Of a stretch of DNA of 64,000 nucleotides, positions 16,913 to 28,601 are shown piece by piece. The notes below the pieces were generated by a model, which did no database searches, was not told the DNA's origin, and saw only the letters and a program-made list of their open reading frames with translations. A program made the position numbers and the translations under genes. Every line of letters starts with the position of its first letter. The first letter of the stretch is position 1. Origin of the DNA: JALOKP01 sp963800865 (GTDB lineage Bacteria > Acidobacteriota > Polarisedimenticolia > J045); contig CAWDCL010000004.1 of assembly GCA_963800865.1 (NCBI GenBank), positions 1,178,001 to 1,242,000 on the forward strand. Reading direction: 5' to 3'.

Positions 16913-18772
16913 CTACCGCGCCGCCAGCTCGCGCCCCGCGCTCTTGTCGCGGTACATCGCCTTGTCGGCGCGGTGGATCAGCTCCTCGAGGCTGCTCCCG
17001 TCGTCCGGGAAGGCCGCCGCGCCGACGCTGATCCCGACGGTCACCATCGTCCCGTCCGGCAGCTCGTGGCCGGTCGTGCGCACGCGCTCCTTGAGGCGCG
17101 AGAGCACCGCCTCGGCCTCCTCCACGGTCGTCTCCGGCAGCAGCGCCACGAACTCGTCGCCGGCGTAGCGGCAGACCGTGTCGCCGGTGCGCAGCGAGTC
17201 GCCCAGGATCGCCGCCAGGCGGCGCAGCACGAAGTCGCCGGCCTGGTGCCCGTGCCGGTCGTTGACCCCCTTGAAGCCGTCGAGGTCCATCACGGCGACC
17301 GTCAGCGGCGTCGCGCTGCGGATCGCGCGCGACAGCTCCTGCTCGAGCCGCAGGTAGAGGAAGCGGCTGTTGGGGATGCCGGTCAGCGGGTCGGTCAGCG
17401 ACGAGCGCTGGATCGCCTCGTAGCGCAGCGCGTTGCGCAGCGCCCGCGCCAGCTGGGCCGCGGCCGAGTCGAGCACGCGCCGGTGGTCGTCGGTGAAGGC
17501 GGCCGGCTCGTCGGCGTAGAGCGCGAGCAGTCCCAGCCGTCCGACGTCGTCGCCCAGCGGCACGAGCGCGGCGGCGCGCGGCTGCGGGATGGTGTCGTCG
17601 CCCTCGGTCGCCGGGCCGAGGTCGGTGCGCGGGTCCTCGTTGACGACGGTGACGCCGTGCAGGAAGGCCCAGCCGATGTGCCCTTCACCGGGGGTGAAGC
17701 TGCGCCGGACCAGCAGCGGCGCGAGCGGGCCGTGGGCCGCGCGCGCCGTCAGCTCGCCGTCGGTCTCGAGGAAGAGCGCGGCCGAGGAGACCGGCATCAT
17801 CCGGCGCAGGTGCTCGACCGCCTGCGGCAGCATCTCGGAGAGGTCGAGCGTCTGGCCCAGCTGCCGGGCCAGGTCGTAGAGCACGGAGACCTCGCTGCGC
17901 GCCGCGCCGATGTCGTCGAGCGCGTCGTGCACCTCGACCTGCGAGGCCCGGCGGGCCTCGTCCGCCTCGACGGCGCCGACGATCTCGGTCGCGGCCCGGC
18001 AGAAGACGTCGGCCAGGTGCGGGTCGAGCACGCTCCCGGCCAGGCGCGCCACGTGATCGACCTGCTCGTTCCGCGTCGGGGCGCGGCCGAGGGTGCGGCG
18101 CAGCTGCTCGAGCTGGTCGCCGACGGCGATGATCCGCGCCCCGAGCGGGATCGCCTCGCCGGCCAGCCCGTCGGGGTAGCCGCGGCCGTCCCAGCGCTCG
18201 TGGTGATGCCGCACCAGCGGCGCCAGCGGCCGCGGCAGCGTCACCTCGCGCAGGATCGCGGCCCCCAGCTCGGCGTGGTGCCGGAACTTCTCCTGTTCCA
18301 GCCCCTGCTCGGGGAGGTCCTCGCGCAGCAGGTGGTCGGGGAGCCCCAGCTGCCCGATGTCGTGGAGCAGGGCCGCGGCGTGCAGCGTTTCCAGCCCGGC
18401 GGGATCGAGCGCTTCCGCGTTCGCGAGCGACCCCGGCCTTCGCGGCAGCCTTCTTCCGAGCTCGAGGCTGATCATCGCCACCCGCCGCGCGTGGCCGCGG
18501 CGCCCGACGTCGCGGGCGTCGATCGCGCGGGCGAAGGTCAGGGTCATCTGCTGGTGCAGGCCGACCAGCTCCTCGAGCTGGCACTTCCGCGTCCGCAGCC
18601 GCTCGAACGCGGCCCACGCGACGAGCGCCGCGACGAGCGCCGGGAGCGCCGCCGGAACCAGCTCCGGCCAGGTCGAGCCCGCCGCCAGGAAAAACGCCGG
18701 CGCCCCCGCGGCCGCGGCGACCAGCGGCACGAGGTAGGGCAGGGTCCGGCGCCTGGCGGGCGCAGCTTGCAC
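16913..18772 (-). CDS. HD-GYP / GAF / GGDEF cyclic-di-GMP signalling protein
   Basis: A membrane protein with two N-terminal hydrophobic segments (PYLVPLVAAAAGAPAFFLA and VPAALPALVAALVAW). An HD-GYP phosphodiesterase domain follows (HAAALLHDIGQLGLP, then RHHHERWDGRGYPDGL). Next come a GAF domain (about 330-470) and a C-terminal GGDEF domain (LTDPLTGIPNSRF, MDLDGFKGVNDRHGH, signature RYAGDEF). It could both break and make c-di-GMP. I prefer the GTG at 18772, which has GGAGG 5 nt before it; an ATG at 18832 would add 20 residues but lacks a ribosome-binding site. It is divergent from the histidine kinase at 19014. Confidence 0.88.
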   Translation of the reverse strand: MQAAPARRRTLPYLVPLVAAAAGAPAFFLAAGSTWPELVPAALPALVAALVAWAAFERLRTRKCQLEELVGLHQQMTLTFARAIDARDVGRRGHARRVAMISLELGRRLPRRPGSLANAEALDPAGLETLHAAALLHDIGQLGLPDHLLREDLPEQGLEQEKFRHHAELGAAILREVTLPRPLAPLVRHHHERWDGRGYPDGLAGEAIPLGARIIAVGDQLEQLRRTLGRAPTRNEQVDHVARLAGSVLDPHLADVFCRAATEIVGAVEADEARRASQVEVHDALDDIGAARSEVSVLYDLARQLGQTLDLSEMLPQAVEHLRRMMPVSSAALFLETDGELTARAAHGPLAPLLVRRSFTPGEGHIGWAFLHGVTVVNEDPRTDLGPATEGDDTIPQPRAAALVPLGDDVGRLGLLALYADEPAAFTDDHRRVLDSAAAQLARALRNALRYEAIQRSSLTDPLTGIPNSRFLYLRLEQELSRAIRSATPLTVAVMDLDGFKGVNDRHGHQAGDFVLRRLAAILGDSLRTGDTVCRYAGDEFVALLPETTVEEAEAVLSRLKERVRTTGHELPDGTMVTVGISVGAAAFPDDGSSLEELIHRADKAMYRDKSAGRELAAR

Positions 18773-19013
18773 GAGCACCTCCGTCCCTTCCCGATACAAG
18801 TCGCGCGCCAAACCGGACGAACCGTCGCGCATGCATCCGGACGGGGGGGGTGGCCTTCCGGGGCCGATTTGTGGAAGCCGGGGGCTTTCGGGGGTGACCG
18901 GAATCGGGACGATCTGGCCGGTGCGGCTCCGGGAACCCATATTCGGCCGGGGACTCGAGAGGGCGGACCGGCCGCGCGGGGATGCGCGGGACGGGCCGGA
19001 GGACGGGCCGGGG
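18773..19013. other. Divergent intergenic region
   Basis: About 240 bp between the divergent c-di-GMP protein and the histidine kinase. On the minus strand TTGTAT (near 18794-18799) could serve the c-di-GMP gene. No hairpin with a U-tract, RNA gene or repeat was recognised. Confidence 0.4.
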
Positions 19014-20479
19014 ATGGCATCGCAGAAGCTGGCCGGCGTCGCGGGCATCGGCCCCGCCGCGCTGGAGCGTGCCGCGCGCGCGGTGGCCGGGCGCCTGGGG
19101 GTGCCCTACCTCGACGCGATCCAGCCCGGCGCGCTGGTGCTGGTCGACATCGACGCGGGCGGGCCCGGCCAGGGGCCGGCCTCGCTGCGCGCTGCGCTGG
19201 AGGCCGGCGCCGCGGCGGCGATCGGGCTGGCGCCGACGACGCTGGCCGACGCGCGGGTCGCGCTCTTCCACGCCGGCGCGGCCGACGTCGTCTCCCCCTC
19301 CGAGAGCGACGAGGAGATCACGATCCGCGCCGGCCGCGCGCTGGCCGGCGGGCGCGCCGCGCCGCGCCGCGCCGACGAGGTCGGCGAGCGGGTGCTGTTC
19401 CAGGCGGTGCTCGACGCGCTGCCGGTCTCGCTGCACGCGATCGACCGCGACGCCCGCGTGGTGGTCTGGAACCGCGGCCGCGAGAACGGCCCGCTCGGCC
19501 GCCCGCGGGGTGAAGTTCTGGGCCACAGCCTGTTCTCGGTGACCGGCGACGACGACGCGCTGCGCCGCGAGTACGACGCGATCTTCCGCGAGGGGCGGGC
19601 CCGGTCGTACGAGGTCGAGGGGCAGGAATCGCCGCGAACCTACCGCGTCGAACGGCTGCCGATGCGACTCGGCAACGGCGGCGCCGTGACCCACGTCGTG
19701 ACCTTCGCCCAGGACGTCACCGAGCAGCGCGCGATGGAGCGCTCGATCGCCCAGACCGAGACGCTCGCCGCCGCCGGGCGCCTCGCCGCCGGCGTCGCGC
19801 ACGAGATCCGGAACCCCCTGGCCACGATCGCCGGCTGCGCCGAGGCGCTGCGCCGCCGGCTGGCGGCCCCGCTCGACGCGACCGACCGCGAGGAGGTGCG
19901 GGCCGACGCCGAGGTGATCGAGCAGGAGGCCTACCGCTGCGCCGGGATCCTCGAGGGGCTGCTCGACTTCTCGCGCGTCAAGGGGGCCGGCTCGCGCCGC
20001 TCCTGCGACCTCGAGTCGATCGCGCGCCGCGCGCTCTTCGTGCTCCGGCACAACCCGCGGGTCGCCAAGCTGTCGATCGCGGTCGAGTCCGAGCCCGGCC
20101 TGCCGCCGATCCAGGCCGACGAGGACCAGCTGGTGCAGGTCCTGCTCGCGCTGGTGCTCAACGCCGCCGACGCGGCCTCCGCGGGCGGCACGATCACGCT
20201 CCGCGTCGGGCGCGGCCACGCTGCCGACGGCGCCCATCCGGACGAGCTCGTCGCCTCGGTCGAGGACGACGGGCCCGGCGTCCCGCCCGAGCTCCGCGAG
20301 CGGATCTTCGAACCGTTCTTCACCACCAAGCCGCCCGGTCAGGGGACCGGGCTCGGCCTCTCCGTTGCCTACGGCCTCGTGCGCTCCCACGGCGGCCGCC
20401 TCGTGCTTCAGGCGGGGCGGACGGCGGGCGCGCGCTTCGACGTCGTGCTGCCGGCCGCCCGCCCGGAGGTCACCACGCC

Positions 20480-20483
<4 letters not shown>
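19014..20483 (+). CDS. NtrB-like sensor histidine kinase with degenerate receiver-like N-terminus
   Basis: A 489-aa soluble kinase. Residues 1-115 look like a receiver fold that has lost its phosphorylation site: VLVDIDAGGPG, then AALEAGAAAAIGLAPTTL and HAGAADVVSPSE. A PAS domain (about 120-235), a HisKA domain with H-box VAHEIRNPLATIAG and a HATPase_c domain (NAADAAS, DDGPGVPPELRERIFEPFF, GTGLGLSVA) follow. Absence of membrane helices suggests cytoplasmic sensing, as in NtrB. Its TGA overlaps the ATG of the NtrC-type regulator (ATGA), so they form a two-component pair. The ATG at 19014 follows a GGAGGAC-type ribosome site. Confidence 0.88.
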
Positions 20484-22010
<1,527 letters not shown>

Positions 22011-22029
22011 CGGGCGAGCAGGGGGCTGG

Positions 22030-22035
22030 TAGAAT
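22030..22035 (+). promoter_or_regulatory. Promoter of the rubrerythrin-like gene (CTGACG - 17 bp - TAGAAT)
   Basis: TAGAAT at 22030-22035 has CTGACG (22007-22012) 17 bp upstream and AGGAG plus an ATG downstream (22060-22070). A dedicated promoter argues that the rubrerythrin-like gene is separate from the NtrC gene. Confidence 0.55.
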
Positions 22036-22069
22036 CCCGGCTCCAACCCGGAACCCCCAAGGAGCCCCC

Positions 22070-22582
22070 ATGGACACCGCGTCCCGCAAGATCGTCCTCG
22101 AGGCCGTCAAGACCGCGATCATCACCGAGCTGCGCGGCTACGAGGTCTACAAGGCCGCCGCCGAGCGGGCCACCGACCCGTCCGCGAAGCAGATGTTCGG
22201 GGCGCTGGCCGAAGACGAGAAGCACCACAAGGACTTCCTCGAGACCAACTTCCGCTCGCTCTGGGAGAAGGGCGAGTGGGCGATGCCGGCGACGCCGGAG
22301 AACCTCTCGCCGCTCGACCACTCCGAGATCCTGACGCCGTCGTTCCTGCAGCGCGTCAAGGGCGGCGACTTCGAGATGGCGGTCGTCGCGGCCGGCGCGG
22401 AACTCGAGCGCTCGGCGATCAACTTCTACAAGGATGCCGCGACCCGCTGCCCCGACGAGGAGTCGGCCAAGGTCTTCCTCTTCCTCGCCGAGTGGGAGGC
22501 CGGCCACCTCGAGACGCTCGTCGACCTCGAGCGCCAGATGCGCGACTCGTGGTTCGCGGAGCAGGGGTTCAGTCCGTTCTAG
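22070..22582 (+). CDS. Rubrerythrin/ferritin-like diiron protein
   Basis: A 170-aa four-helix protein. Putative iron ligands occur in the expected spacing: TELRGYEVYKAAAE, LAEDEKHHKDFLE, GAELERSAINFYKDAA and AEWEAGHLETL. There is no C-terminal rubredoxin domain, so it belongs with the rubrerythrin-like 'ferritin family' proteins that reduce peroxide or store iron. It starts at the ATG at 22070 after AGGAG with its own -10 box. It lies in the same open frame as the NtrC gene, which probably reflects a one-base insertion upstream rather than a real fusion. Confidence 0.85.
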   Translation: MDTASRKIVLEAVKTAIITELRGYEVYKAAAERATDPSAKQMFGALAEDEKHHKDFLETNFRSLWEKGEWAMPATPENLSPLDHSEILTPSFLQRVKGGDFEMAVVAAGAELERSAINFYKDAATRCPDEESAKVFLFLAEWEAGHLETLVDLERQMRDSWFAEQGFSPF

Positions 22583-22596
22583 ACCGGGCTGCCGCG

Positions 22597-25500
22597 ATGG
22601 CCGGGGCCGGCGCGAAGGACAAGCTGTTCCTCTTCGACGGGACCTACGCCGTCTTCCGCGCCTTCTTCGCGATCCAGGGGCTGCGCGCCGCCGACGGCAC
22701 GCCGACCGGCGGCGTCTTCGGCTTCGTCAACACGGTCCGCAAGACGCTGCGCGAGCACCAGCCGGCCCACTTCGGCGTCGCCTTCGACGTCGAGGGGCCG
22801 ACCCACCGCGACGAGATCTTCGAGGACTACAAGGCCAACCGGCCCGAGCCGCCGGACGACCTGGTCCCGCAGTTCGGGCTGGCGCTCGAAGCGGCCACGG
22901 TGCTCGGCTGGCCGGTCCTGACCGCGCCCGGCTTCGAGGCCGACGACGTGTTGGCGACCCTCGCGGGCGAGGCCAAGGCGCGCGGGCTCGACGTCGTGCT
23001 GGTCACCGCCGACAAGGACCTCTACCAGCTCGTCGACGCCGACGTCGTCGTGCTCAACCCGGCCAAGGACGACCGGATCCTCGACGCCGCGGGGGTCCTC
23101 GAGGTCTTCGGCGCGCGGCCCGACCAGGTCGTCGACGTGCTGTCGCTGATGGGCGACGCCACGGACAACGTCCCGGGCGTCCCGGGCGTCGGCGAGAAGA
23201 CCGCCAAGGCGATGATCCGCCGCTACGACACGCTCGACGCGACGCTGGCGCGCGCGCGGCTGTTCCGCGCGGTGTGGCAGGCGAAGGAGCGCGCGCTGGC
23301 GGCGCTCGCGGCGGGCGGCGCAGGCGGCGCAGGCGACGCAGCGGAGCTGGACGCCGCGCTCGCCGCGCTCGTGCCGGCGGCTCGCGAGCTGGCCGCGCTC
23401 GAGGAGCGGCTGGGCGGGGACGAGGCGGCCGAGTTCGTGGCCCGCTTCGGCGCCGCCGCGGGGCTGACCGCGGCGACCCCGGAGCGTGCTCTCAAGAAGG
23501 CGCTCAAGGAGCTGGAGAGCAGGACGCAGCCGAAGGTCTGGCTCTCGCTCGCCGACAACGAGGCCGCCGCGCACTTCTCGAAGCAGCTGGTGACGGTGCG
23601 CGACGACGCGCCGGTGGCGCTCGACCTCGACCGGATGCGCGCCGGCCACGAGGACCGCGCGGCCGCGTCGGCGCTCTTCCGCCGGCTCGGCTTCCGGACG
23701 CTGCAGCGCGAGTTCGAAGCGACGGGCGAATCGGCGGCGGTGGGGGACGCCGGCGGCGCGGCCGGTGCGCTCGCGGCGCCCGAACCGCCCTCGGCTCCGG
23801 CCCAGGCCCTGGCAACGCCGCGTCCGTCCACGTCCTCCGCGCCCGGGCTCTTCGACCCGCCGGCCGCCACCGCGCCCGCGCCCGCGCCGGGACCGGCACC
23901 GCTCGGCGCGTCGCTGGAGGTCGCCGTCCTGGACGACCTGGCGGCGCTGACGACAGCTGGCGAAAACGCTCGCGGCCGCGCGGCCGCTCGCCGTCGACAC
24001 CGAGACCGACTCGATCGTCGCGCGCCAGTCGCGCCTGGTCGGCGTCTCGCTTGCCTGGAACGACGGCGGCGGAGCCTACCTGCCGGTCGGCCACCGGACC
24101 GGCGAGCCGCAGGCCGCCTGGGACGACGCGCGCCCCGTGCTGGCGCCGCGTGCTCGAGGACCCGAAGGTCCCCAAGGCCGGCCAGAACCTCAAGTACGAC
24201 CGCGCCGCGCTGCGCGCCGCCGGCGTCGTCGTGCAGGGGATCGCCTTCGACACCCTGATCGCGGCCCAGCTGCTCGACCCCGGCCGCACCACGAGCCACC
24301 GCCTGGACGACCTGGCGACGCGCTACCTCGGGGTCGGGATGATCCCCTACAGCGAGGTCTCGCGGTCGGGCGGCGCCGAGCAGACGCTCGACCAGGTCGG
24401 CATCGCCGCGGTGGCCCGCTACGCGGTCGAAGACGCGGTGGTCGCGCTGCGCCTGGTCGCGCCGCTCGAGGCGAAGCTGCGCGAGGAGGGGCTGTGGCCG
24501 CTCTTCGCCGAGATCGAGATGCCGCTCGTCGCGATCCTCGAGGAGATGGAGCACCAGGGGGTGCGGATCGACGTCGAGCGGCTGGCCGCGATGGGGCGCG
24601 AGATCGACGCCGAGATGGCGCGGCTGGAGGGCGAGATCTTCGAGCTGGCCGGCCACCCCTTCAACGTCAGCTCGCCGCCGCAGCTCCGGACCGTGCTGTT
24701 CGACGAGCTGAAGCTCCAGCCGACCGGGCGCAAGACGACCAAGACCAAGGCCCACTCGACCAGCCAGGAGGACCTCGAGGCGCTGGCCGAGGACCACCCG
24801 CTGCCGGCGAAGGTGCTCGACTACCGCGAGCTGGCCAAGCTCAAGGGGACCTACGTCGACGCGCTGCCGAAGCTGGTCGATCCGCGGGACGGCCGGGTCC
24901 ACACCCAGTTCCACCAGCTCGGCGCCGCGACCGGCCGCCTCTCGTCGTCCGATCCGAACCTCCAGAACATCCCGATCCGCACGCCGATCGGCAAGCGGAT
25001 CCGCGAGGCCTTCGTCCCCGAGCCGGGCTCGATCTTCATCTCCGCCGACTACTCGCAGATGGAGCTGCGCATCCTGGCGCACCTGTCGGGCGATCCGGAG
25101 CTGGGCGAGGCCTTCCGGCGCGACCTCGACATCCACCGCTACACCGCGGCGCTGGTCACCGGCGTGCCGCTCGAGGAGGTCACCGCCGAGATGCGCTCGC
25201 GCGCCAAGGCGGTCAACTTCGGGATCATCTACGGGATGTCGGAGTTCCGGCTGGCGCGCGAGCAGGGGCTGTCGCGCGAGGACGCGCGGTCCTTCATCGA
25301 CGCCTACTTCAAGCGCTACCCGAAGGTGAAGGGCTACCTCGACTCGGTGATGGCCGAGGTCCAGCGGACCGGCCAGGTGCGGACTCTCTTCGGCCGGATC
25401 CGGCGCTTTCCCGAGCTGCGCGACGCGACGGGGCAGGGGATGCGATTGCCGCGCGCGCAGCGCGACGGGCTGCTGCGCCAGGCGGTCAACGCGCCGATCC

Positions 25501-25742
25501 AGGGGACGGCGGCCGACATCGTCAAGAAGGCGATGGCCGACGTGGCCGCCCGGCTGGCCGCCGACCGGCTCTCGGCGCGGCTGCTGCTGCAGGTCCACGA
25601 CGAGCTGCTGCTCGAGTGCCCGGAGCGCGAGGCGGCGGCCACGCTCGTCGCGGTGCGCGAGAGCATGGAGGGAGCCGCGAGGCTCTCGGTCCCGCTGAAG
25701 GTCGACGCGCGGACGGGCGGGACCTGGGCGGCGGCCCACTGA
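22597..25742 (+). CDS. polA: DNA polymerase I, two frame breaks
   Basis: Replication/repair polymerase with all three domains. The 5' nuclease (1-300) shows FLFDGTYAVFRAFFA, ADDVLATLA, TADKDLYQL and GVGEKTAKAM. A Pro/Ala linker follows (about 380-450). The 3'-5' exonuclease keeps LAVDTETDS, GQNLKYDRAAL and YAVEDAVVA, so proofreading residues look intact. The polymerase domain has motif A DYSQMELRILAHLSGD, motif B RAKAVNFGIIYG and motif C LQVHDELLLE. The frame shifts by +1 near 23962 and again near 24145, both in the exonuclease region. Correcting both gives about 1047 aa. Intact catalytic motifs on all sides point to sequencing errors. Confidence 0.93.
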
Positions 25743-25823
25743 ACCGGGCGGCCGGCCCCGTCCCGCGGCGCGCTGCCCGGCGCGCCCGGCGGCGCTCCGG
25801 GAGCCGCCGGCCCGGCCAGGCCT

Positions 25824-25829
25824 TATATT
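25824..25829 (+). promoter_or_regulatory. -10 box TATATT before the HD-GYP regulator
   Basis: TATATT at 25824-25829 is followed by a GGTGA ribosome site and the GTG at 25862. No convincing -35 was found. Confidence 0.45.
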
Positions 25830-25861
25830 CCTGCCGGGGTCGGGACGGTAAGGTGAGCCGC

Positions 25862-26995
25862 GTGGAGAGCCTCTTCCCATCGGGCCGTCCGGCCCGCGTG
25901 CTCGTGGTCGACGACGACGGCGACGTGCGCGACGTGCTGCGCCAGGAGTTCGGCCGGCGCGGCCTGACCGTCGAGGGCGCGGCTTCGGCCGCCGAGGCGC
26001 GCGGGCTGTTCGGCGCGGGCGGCCGCTTCGACCTGGTGCTCTGCGATATCGACATGCCCGGCGAGCGCGGCACCGAGCTGCTGGCCTGGATCAAGGCGAC
26101 CGACCCCGACGTCGCGGTCGTGATGGTGACCGGCATCAGCGACGCCCCGACCGCCGTCGGCGCGATGCTCAACGGCGCCTCGGACTACGTCTGCAAGCCC
26201 TTCTCGCTGGCCGAAGTCCGGGCCCGGACCGACCAGGCGCTCGACAAGCGCCGGCTGGTGCTCGAGAACCGCGCCTACCAGACGAACCTCGAGCGGCTGG
26301 TCGAGGAGCGGACGCACGAGGTCCTGTCGGCGATGGCCGAGATCCGCTCGCTGTCCGACGACCTGCGCGCGGCCTACGACGCCACGCTGGTCGCGATGCT
26401 CTCCGCGCTCGACAAGCGCGACAACGAGACGCAGGGCCACTCGCTGCGCGTCGTCGCCTACACCGAGCGGCTCGCGAAGGAGCTCGGGATCGCCGAGCCC
26501 GAGCTGATCGCGATCCGCCGCGGCGCGCTGCTGCACGACGTCGGCAAGATCGGCGTCCCCGACGCGATCCTGCGCAAGCCCGGCAAGCTCGACCGCGACG
26601 AGTGGCTGGTGATGAAGAAGCACGCCGAGCTGGGCTACGAGATGCTGCGCGACATCAAGTTCCTGCGCGAGGCGGCGCTGATCGTGCTGACGCACCAGGA
26701 GCGGTTCGACGGCGGCGGCTACCCGCGCGGACTGAAGGGGGAGGAGATCCCGCTCGGGGCCCGGCTCTTCGCCTGCGCCGACGCGCTCGACGCGATGACC
26801 TCCGACCGCCCGTACCGCAAGGCGCTCCCCTACGAGCGGGTGCGCCAGGAGCTGATCGACTTCACCGGGACGCAGTTCGACCCGCTGGTGGTCGAGGCCT
26901 TCCTGCGCGTGCCGCCCGAGGACTGGCGGCGGATCCGCGACGCCGCCGAGCGACTCGACCTGGCCGGGGCCGACTTCGGGAGCGGGATCCTCTAG
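25862..26995 (+). CDS. HD-GYP response regulator (RpfG-like c-di-GMP phosphodiesterase)
   Basis: A 377-aa protein with a receiver domain (VLVVDDDGDVRDVL; phospho-Asp in LVLCDIDMPG; Lys in VCKPFS), a short coiled linker (about 130-170) and an HD-GYP domain. The HD-GYP motifs are intact: GALLHDVGKIGVPDAIL, THQERFDGGGYPRGLKG and IPLGARLFACADALDAMTSDRPYR. It should hydrolyse c-di-GMP under control of an unlinked histidine kinase. GTG 25862 is preferred because GGTGA lies just upstream; GTG 25853 is possible. Confidence 0.93.
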   Translation: MESLFPSGRPARVLVVDDDGDVRDVLRQEFGRRGLTVEGAASAAEARGLFGAGGRFDLVLCDIDMPGERGTELLAWIKATDPDVAVVMVTGISDAPTAVGAMLNGASDYVCKPFSLAEVRARTDQALDKRRLVLENRAYQTNLERLVEERTHEVLSAMAEIRSLSDDLRAAYDATLVAMLSALDKRDNETQGHSLRVVAYTERLAKELGIAEPELIAIRRGALLHDVGKIGVPDAILRKPGKLDRDEWLVMKKHAELGYEMLRDIKFLREAALIVLTHQERFDGGGYPRGLKGEEIPLGARLFACADALDAMTSDRPYRKALPYERVRQELIDFTGTQFDPLVVEAFLRVPPEDWRRIRDAAERLDLAGADFGSGIL

Positions 26996-27113
26996 CCTCG
27001 CGCCTTGCGGGGTCTTCCGCTTTCGGCGTATGTTCTGGCTTCTGGTCGAGGGCCCAGGCAGCGCGTCCGATGTCCCCGCTGGCGGGCCCGGGTCGTCGTC
27101 CTCGGAGATCGGG

Positions 27114-28601
27114 ATGACGAGGTTCGTGCGCTCGGGTGGGCTCGGGACGGGACGACCGCTTCACCGGGCGGCCTCTGTCGCGCTCCTGCTCGGAAGCCTC
27201 GCCTCCGCGGCGTGCCGTCCCGGCGCCGCGCCGGCCGCCGCCTACGCGGGCCCGGTCCAGCACGTGATCGTGATCTCCCTCGACACGACGCGCGCGGATC
27301 ATTTCGGCTGCTACGGCAACCCCTGGATCCGCACGCCGCGGATCGACGCCCTGGCGGGCGAGTCGATCCAGTTCCTGAACTACATGACGGTGGCGACGAC
27401 GACCCTCGCCTCGCACGTCTCGCTCTTCACCGGGAAGTACCCGCACTCGCACGGCGTGCCGCGCAACGGCTTCACGGTCAACCCCGGCAACGTCCTGCTC
27501 GCCGAGGTCCTGCAGAAGGCCGGCTTCCGGACCGCGGGATTCCTCGGTTCGTTCGCGCTCGACAGCCGCTTCGGCGTCAACCGCGGCTTCGACGACTACG
27601 ACGAGACCTACAGCACCCTGATGGGCGTCGGCGGCGCCGACCAGAACCAGCGCAGCGCGGCCGAGGTGACCGACGCGGTGATCCGCTACCTGGACAAGGG
27701 GGGCGTTCCGCGCAACCTGTTCCTGTTCGTGCACTACTTCGACCCGCACCTGCCGTACGCGCCGCCCCCGCCGTACGACGCGATGTACGGGGCGGGTCCG
27801 GGTTCCGGGCGGATCGAAATGACCGGCCACCCGGCGCTGCAGTCCGGGACCCGGTCGCCGAAGGACCAGGCGAGCCTCGCCCTCTACGCGGGCGAGATCT
27901 CGTACATGGACGAGCAGATCGGCCGGCTGCTCGACGACCTGAAACGGCGCGGAATCCTGGACCGCGCGATCGTCGTCGTGACGAGCGATCACGGCGAGAA
28001 TCTCGGCGACGCGCCGGGCCCGGCCTTCGAGCACGGGTGGACCGTGTACGAGGTCGAGAGCCACGCGGTGGGACTGATCCGCCTCCCGGACGCCGCGCAC
28101 GGCGGCACGAAGTCCACGGCCCTCGTCGCCAGCGTCGACATCCTGCCGACGCTGCTGCGCTATCTCGAACTGCCCCCGCCCGCGGGCGTCGACGGGGAAG
28201 CGCTCGACCTGGCCCACCTGCCCACGGGGACCGAGGCGCGGATCCGGTTCGCGGAGGCGACCAAGCCCTGGGGCGCGGTGGAGAAGGGCGTGCCGTGGGC
28301 CAACCTGCGCAAGGCCAACTGCGCGCGCAGCGAGTCCTACAAGTTCATCCGGACCCCGTACCGCCAGCTCGAGGAACTCTTCGGCCTGCGCGACGACCCC
28401 CGCGAGCGGAAGAACCTGCTCGCCGATCCGGCGCTCCGGCGCGGCGCGCCGGAGACCGAGCTGCGCGCGGCCCTCGAGAGCTGGTCGGCAGCAGCGAAAC
28501 CGCTGCCGACCGAGTTCGAGCCGAACCAGGAAGAGGAGACCCTCCGGCGCCTGCGGTCGCTGGGGTACCTGGGCGGCGGCGTGGGCGACGGCGACCACTG
28601 A
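27114..28601 (+). CDS. Exported sulfatase-fold protein with Thr at the nucleophile position
   Basis: A 495-aa alkaline-phosphatase-superfamily protein. The signal segment ends LGSLASAAC, a possible lipobox. Metal-site motifs are intact: VISLDTTRADHFGCYGN, HYFDPHLPY, and TSDHGENLGD near residue 295. The segment equivalent to the formylglycine motif Cys/Ser-x-Pro-x-Arg reads TLASHVSLFTG, so the nucleophile position is Thr. This enzyme is unlikely to be a classical sulfatase; phospho- or sulfo-transfer or hydrolysis through Thr is more likely. GGAG lies before the ATG at 27114. The TGA overlaps the next ATG by one base. A TATGTT box lies near 27029. Confidence 0.82.
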   Translation: MTRFVRSGGLGTGRPLHRAASVALLLGSLASAACRPGAAPAAAYAGPVQHVIVISLDTTRADHFGCYGNPWIRTPRIDALAGESIQFLNYMTVATTTLASHVSLFTGKYPHSHGVPRNGFTVNPGNVLLAEVLQKAGFRTAGFLGSFALDSRFGVNRGFDDYDETYSTLMGVGGADQNQRSAAEVTDAVIRYLDKGGVPRNLFLFVHYFDPHLPYAPPPPYDAMYGAGPGSGRIEMTGHPALQSGTRSPKDQASLALYAGEISYMDEQIGRLLDDLKRRGILDRAIVVVTSDHGENLGDAPGPAFEHGWTVYEVESHAVGLIRLPDAAHGGTKSTALVASVDILPTLLRYLELPPPAGVDGEALDLAHLPTGTEARIRFAEATKPWGAVEKGVPWANLRKANCARSESYKFIRTPYRQLEELFGLRDDPRERKNLLADPALRRGAPETELRAALESWSAAAKPLPTEFEPNQEEETLRRLRSLGYLGGGVGDGDH